Below are positions 61,110 to 64,000 of a stretch of 64,000 bases of DNA, in pieces. Under the pieces are notes generated by a model, which worked only from the letters and a program-made list of their open reading frames with translations, ran no database searches and was not told where the DNA came from. A program made the position numbers and the translations under genes. The DNA is from Ulvibacter sp. MAR_2010_11. GTDB taxonomy: Bacteria; Bacteroidota; Bacteroidia; Flavobacteriales; Flavobacteriaceae. The number at the start of each line of letters is the position of its first letter. Position 1 is the stretch's first letter. The stretch spans positions 801,501-865,500 of the forward strand of contig NZ_PHTY01000001.1 of NCBI RefSeq assembly GCF_002813135.1, in the 5' to 3' direction.

Positions 61110-62177
61110 TCAATGATTCCATTGAGAAAAATTTGAAATAAAGTTTTGTATTAGTACGGGAACAGCAAAGTCGGAAACTTCAGAAAATGGAATCCCCTTC
61201 TCTTCTAAGTTGGATACTTCCACAATCCAAAAATGGGTATACAAGTGCTGGTGCGATAGTTTATGCACAATCGGTGTTTCATTATACAAGGCCGTATCTT
61301 CCGCGCAATAATTTGCTGAAAAGGTTTGAAACTCTTCCAGTTGTTTTAGCTCTTCAATATTTACTGCGGAAGGCTGTTCAATAAGAGGAAACTCATACAG
61401 TTGCTGCCAGATTCCTTTACCCTTGCGCTGTTGTAAAATTGTTTTATTGTCTGCCGAAATTGGTACTATATAATTAAAGTAGCGTTTTTTAATTTGTAGC
61501 TTCTTGATTTTTACCGGTAGCTCACCAACTTTTTTCATCCTGAATGCCTCGCAACGATCATTAAAAATACAACCTTCACAATCGGGATTTTGAGGCACAC
61601 AATAGCGGGCTCCAAATTCCATAACCGCCTGATTGTACCTTCCCGGTTGCTCAGGGTCTATTAATTCCTGTGCCAAGGCTTTAAATTCCTTAATGCCCCG
61701 AGTTTCATTTATAGGAGTAAAAATGCCAAAGACCCGGGAAAGTACTCTATAGACGTTTCCATCAACCACCGCCGCGGGTTCGTTATAACAAATTGAGGCG
61801 ATAGCACTTGCGGTATAATCTCCAACTCCTTTTAACTGTAAAAGCCCTTGAGAGGTTGTGGGAAATTTTCCATTTAAAGAGTTTACTATATATTTTGCAG
61901 TGAAATGCATATTCCTGGCTCTGGAATAATAACCCAGACCCTGCCATAGTTTTAAAATTTTAGTTTCAGGGGCAGCGGCAAGCTGTTCGATAGTAGGAAA
62001 TGCCTTAATAAATTGTAAATAATAAGGCAGGCCTTGTGCTACACGGGTTTGCTGCAAGATTACTTCAGAAAGCCAAATAAAATATGGGTTGGATGTACTA
62101 CGCCAAGGTAAGTCACGTTTATTAGTTAAATACCACGAAATGAGTTTTTTAGAAAAAAAAGAGGTCTTTTTGGGCAT
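61110..62177 (-). CDS. mutY: A/G-specific adenine glycosylase MutY
   Basis: 355 residues. Catalytic Glu region LSEVILQQTRVAQGLPYYLQF; HhH LLQLKGVGDYTASAIASIC with the catalytic Asp in AAVVDGNVYRVLSR; [4Fe-4S] motif C-x6-C-x2-C-x5-C in YCVPQNPDCEGCIFNDRC; C-terminal NUDIX-like 8-oxoG recognition domain (IVPISADNKTILQQRKGKGIWQQLYEFPL). Removes adenine opposite 8-oxoguanine. A promoter box ends 4 bases before the ATG, so the mRNA may be leaderless. Confidence 0.97.
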   Translation of the reverse strand: MPKKTSFFSKKLISWYLTNKRDLPWRSTSNPYFIWLSEVILQQTRVAQGLPYYLQFIKAFPTIEQLAAAPETKILKLWQGLGYYSRARNMHFTAKYIVNSLNGKFPTTSQGLLQLKGVGDYTASAIASICYNEPAAVVDGNVYRVLSRVFGIFTPINETRGIKEFKALAQELIDPEQPGRYNQAVMEFGARYCVPQNPDCEGCIFNDRCEAFRMKKVGELPVKIKKLQIKKRYFNYIVPISADNKTILQQRKGKGIWQQLYEFPLIEQPSAVNIEELKQLEEFQTFSANYCAEDTALYNETPIVHKLSHQHLYTHFWIVEVSNLEEKGIPFSEVSDFAVPVLIQNFISNFSQWNH

Positions 62178-62181
62178 TTAA

Positions 62182-62189
62182 CAAAAATA
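62182..62189 (-). promoter_or_regulatory. Promoter -7 box of mutY (probably leaderless)
   Basis: TATTTTTG on the minus strand ends 4 bases before the mutY ATG at 62177. No -33 TTG seen, so tentative. Confidence 0.4.
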
Positions 62190-62222
62190 GCCTATATCTA
62201 ATTATAATTTAACGGATTATGG

Positions 62223-62255
62223 TTTGAATTATTGATTTTAAAATCCTTATATTTG
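62223..62255 (+). promoter_or_regulatory. HU gene promoter (-33 TTTG, -7 TATATTTG)
   Basis: TTTG at 62223-62226 and TATATTTG at 62248-62255, 21 bases between. Leader of about 45 bases to the ATG at 62305. Confidence 0.7.
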
Positions 62256-62304
62256 CCCTCTTGAAAAAAATAAACCTAATATTATAATTAAAACAATTTA
62301 CAGA

Positions 62305-62595
62305 ATGACGAAAGCAGATATCGTAGCTAAAATTTCAGAGAAATTAGGCATGGAAAAAGGAGATGTTCAGGCTACAGTAGAAACCTTTATGGATGAAGTT
62401 AAAAGTTCTCTGGAAAGTGGAGACAACGTGTACTTAAGAGGATTTGGAAGTTTCATCATCAAGAAAAGAGCCGAGAAAACCGGTAGAAATATTTCAAAAA
62501 ACACAACTATCAAAATCCCCGCACACAACATTCCGGCGTTTAAACCTGCAAAAATATTTGTAGAAGGCGTTAAAACTAATGTTGAAGTAAAATAA
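62305..62595 (+). CDS. HU-family DNA-binding protein
   Basis: 96 residues. MTKADIVAKISEKLGMEKGD dimerisation helices, then VYLRGFGSFIIKKRAEKTGRN and the DNA-binding arm ISKNTTIKIPAHNIPAFKPAKIF. Typical HU/IHF length; HU or IHF cannot be told apart. Co-transcribed with the small mS38-like gene 24 bases downstream. Confidence 0.96.
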   Translation: MTKADIVAKISEKLGMEKGDVQATVETFMDEVKSSLESGDNVYLRGFGSFIIKKRAEKTGRNISKNTTIKIPAHNIPAFKPAKIFVEGVKTNVEVK

Positions 62596-62619
62596 TAATA
62601 ACATTTAAAAAAAGTTAGT

Positions 62620-62709
62620 ATGCCTAGTGGTAAAAAAAGAAAAAGACATAAGGTAGCAACGCATAAGCGCAAGAAAAGAAGACGCGCAAACCGCCACAAG
62701 AAAAAGTAG
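62620..62709 (+). CDS. mS38/bS22-like small basic protein (AURKAIP1/COX24 domain), 29 residues
   Basis: ATG at 62620, stop TAG at 62707-62709. It begins MPSGKKRKRHKVATHKRKK and ends RRRANRHKKK: 29 residues, about 60 percent Lys/Arg. The K-R-K-R-H-K-x-x-T-H-K-R-K-K-R pattern is that of the AURKAIP1/COX24 (mS38) domain, the mitochondrial counterpart of mycobacterial bS22, which sits near helix 44 of the small subunit. In Bacteroidota it is a frequently missed gene. A terminator hairpin overlaps its stop codon. Family match is by recall. Confidence 0.85.
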   Translation: MPSGKKRKRHKVATHKRKKRRRANRHKKK

Positions 62710-62727
62710 TTTTCCAACTACTTTTTT
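62701..62727 (+). terminator. Intrinsic terminator of the HU/mS38-like operon
   Basis: AAAAAGTAGTT (62701-62711), TTCC loop, AACTACTTTTTT (62716-62727). The stem includes the stop codon of the 29-residue gene. Confidence 0.85.
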
Positions 62728-62871
62728 CATTTAAAAAACACTTCGATGCCTTTCCCGAACAGTTTTCCAAAACGCAACTGCCTTGGGAAAGAAATTGGCT
62801 TGAAAAAGTTCTTTGAAAATGAAATTGTATCGCTTTTATACCTGAAAGCCTATGGTTTCGACGGGTTTATT

Positions 62872-62888
62872 CCCGCATGCAATGCGGG
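62872..62888. repeat. REP-like hairpin before the RNase E/G gene
   Basis: CCCGCAT-GCA-ATGCGGG, a 7-bp stem with 3-base loop. The surrounding 62728-62963 holds no convincing gene. Confidence 0.6.
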
Positions 62889-62963
62889 GTGACAAAAAAC
62901 CTGTGATAAATTATTGTTTAATCCATTTGTCCGCCTTTGGTGGATGGATAAAAATTAATTAAA

Positions 62964-64000
62964 GTGAACTACGAATTATTCATTAGATCCAGTTCACAAG
63001 AAGTTGATTTTGCCTTATTAAAAGATGGAAAACTAGTCGAATTAAACAAAGAGGAAGAAGGAAACAAATTTGCGGTTGGTGATGTATATATCGCCAAAAT
63101 CCGTAAAACTGTTCCCGGTCTTAATGCTGCATTTGTGAATGTAGGTTACGAAAAAGATGCATTTTTGCATTATCACGATTTAGGACCTAAAGTTCTCTCT
63201 CTTTTAAAATTCGTAAAACGTGTAAGCACAGGTAAACTTAAAGATTACTCTTTAAATGAATTCCCATTTGACAAAGAGATTGATAAAAACGGAGGCATTA
63301 ACGACGCCCTTAAATCCAATCAATCTATTCTGGTACAAATCGTTAAAGAACCCATATCCACAAAAGGACCAAGAATTAGCTCCGAGCTTTCCATAGCCGG
63401 ACGTTATATTGTATTGGTTCCCTTTTCAGACCGAGTTTCTATTTCACAAAAGATAGAATCCAGAGAAGAAAAGGAACGGTTAAAACGCTTAATTACAAGC
63501 ATTAAACCTAAAGGATTTGGAGTTATTATACGTACTGTAGCAGAGGGCAAAAAAGTAGCAGAACTGGATAGAGATTTACAAAATCTCACAGATCGCTGGA
63601 CAGCGATGTGTAAAAAGCTACAAGGAGCGCACCATCCTAGTAAGGTGCTAAGTGAATTGAGTAGAGGGTCTTCTATGATCCGGGATGTTTTTAACGATTC
63701 TTTTTCGGCAATACACATAGACGACGAAACACTCTACTTACAAATAAAAGATTATGTGCAGGAAATTGCACCTAATAAAGAGAATATCGTAAAGTATTAT
63801 GACTCGAAAGTGCCCATTTTTGAAAAATTTGGGATTGAGCGTCAAATTAAAACTTCCTTCGGTAAAACGGTCTCCGGTAGTAAAGGAGCCTATTTGGTAA
63901 TTGAACATACAGAAGCCATGCACGTTATAGACGTGAACAGTGGGAACCGTAGTAACAAATCCAAAAACCAGGAAGACACGGCGCTCGAAGTTAATTTAAT
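62964..64000 (+). CDS. rng: Ribonuclease E/G (partial, 3' end outside the window)
   Basis: At least 345 codons, open to the end of the window. Starts GTG at 62964: VNYELFIRSSSQEVDFALL. An S1-like RNA-binding region follows (VGDVYIAKIRKTVPGLNAAFVNVGYEKDAFLHYHDL), then the RNase E/G core ISTKGPRISSELSIAGRYIVLVP and FGVIIRTVAEGKK. The catalytic metal site begins at IDVNSGNRSNK near the window end. Endonuclease for rRNA and mRNA processing. The HU-rng order is conserved in Flavobacteriia. Confidence 0.95.
   Translation, partial: MNYELFIRSSSQEVDFALLKDGKLVELNKEEEGNKFAVGDVYIAKIRKTVPGLNAAFVNVGYEKDAFLHYHDLGPKVLSLLKFVKRVSTGKLKDYSLNEFPFDKEIDKNGGINDALKSNQSILVQIVKEPISTKGPRISSELSIAGRYIVLVPFSDRVSISQKIESREEKERLKRLITSIKPKGFGVIIRTVAEGKKVAELDRDLQNLTDRWTAMCKKLQGAHHPSKVLSELSRGSSMIRDVFNDSFSAIHIDDETLYLQIKDYVQEIAPNKENIVKYYDSKVPIFEKFGIERQIKTSFGKTVSGSKGAYLVIEHTEAMHVIDVNSGNRSNKSKNQEDTALEVNL

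Noticed and set aside
1-64000. tRNA or rRNA genes
   Set aside because: No cloverleaf with the invariant T-loop GTTCGA-type sequence in a proper context was found by eye; a covariance model scan would be needed to be certain.

Overview
The window looks like a chromosomal segment of a marine or free-living Flavobacteriaceae (Bacteroidota). Supporting points are the gliding genes gldD/gldE, T9SS C-terminal sorting domains, a TonB-dependent receptor, Bacteroidota-only families (DUF4271, DUF4296, DUF3098, DUF3127, DUF6252, DUF4301), a ferredoxin/FNR pair of Bacteroidota type, and about 20 matches to the Bacteroidota promoter box TAnnTTTG (-7), some with a TTG (-33). Shine-Dalgarno sites are mostly absent, as expected for this phylum. 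The species cannot be named from sequence alone. No tRNA, rRNA, CRISPR, prophage or transposase gene was seen. The window is mostly housekeeping, with the unusual material in intergenic and leader regions.

Layout. 1-5.8 kb: 5' end of DnaE (minus), a DUF6252 lipoprotein, rpsP-rimM-trmN6, and a permease plus pentein-hydrolase pair. 5.8-9.9 kb: Rieske oxygenase, glutaryl-CoA dehydrogenase, a secreted unknown, a metallophosphoesterase. 9.9-13.4 kb: minus-strand Fe-S/electron transfer operon mrp-nfu-FNR-[S23/IVP insert]-ferredoxin, with a repeat-rich leader. 13.4-18 kb: alkyltransferase-like protein, LysE exporter, trmB, a glycosyltransferase, and a PhoB/PhoR-like pair. 18-24 kb: T9SS cargo, LuxE-like/transglutaminase-like/DUF350 operon, tyrS, an SDR. 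24-36 kb: DPM-pyrC-DUF4296 operon, DUF4271-hemD, pckA, DUF423, saccharopine dehydrogenase, Zn peptidase, leuS. 35.6-39.7 kb: ftsX-DUF3098-uppP-truB, a TonB-C-like protein, tag. 39.7-47.4 kb: T9SS-secreted peptidylarginine-deiminase-like protein, aat, DUF3127, flavin reductase, histidine kinase, HIT, greA, Rieske-like lipoprotein. 47.4-54.6 kb: TPP-riboswitch-controlled TonB receptor, arfB, and an operon of thiamine-binding protein, PnuC-type transporter, NadR-like kinase and DUF4301; then GGGP synthase and a PPTase. 54.7-64 kb: ahcY, transglutaminase-like protein, rplU-rpmA, mutY-ssb-gldE-gldD, HU, a 29-residue mS38-like protein, and the 5' part of RNase E/G.

Most interesting: (1) a candidate thiamine acquisition locus (TPP riboswitch, outer-membrane receptor, PnuC/PnuT-like permease, NadR-like kinase, thiamine-binding protein); (2) a promoter followed at once by an intrinsic terminator in the greA leader, resembling enterobacterial GraL; (3) a four-helix S23/IVP gene wedged into an Fe-S operon between inverted arrays of degenerate heptamers, with a related array before trmN6; (4) a 29-codon mS38/bS22-like ribosomal protein gene; (5) L21 fused to a helix-hairpin-helix domain. 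All functional statements are from reading the sequence; no database search was possible.
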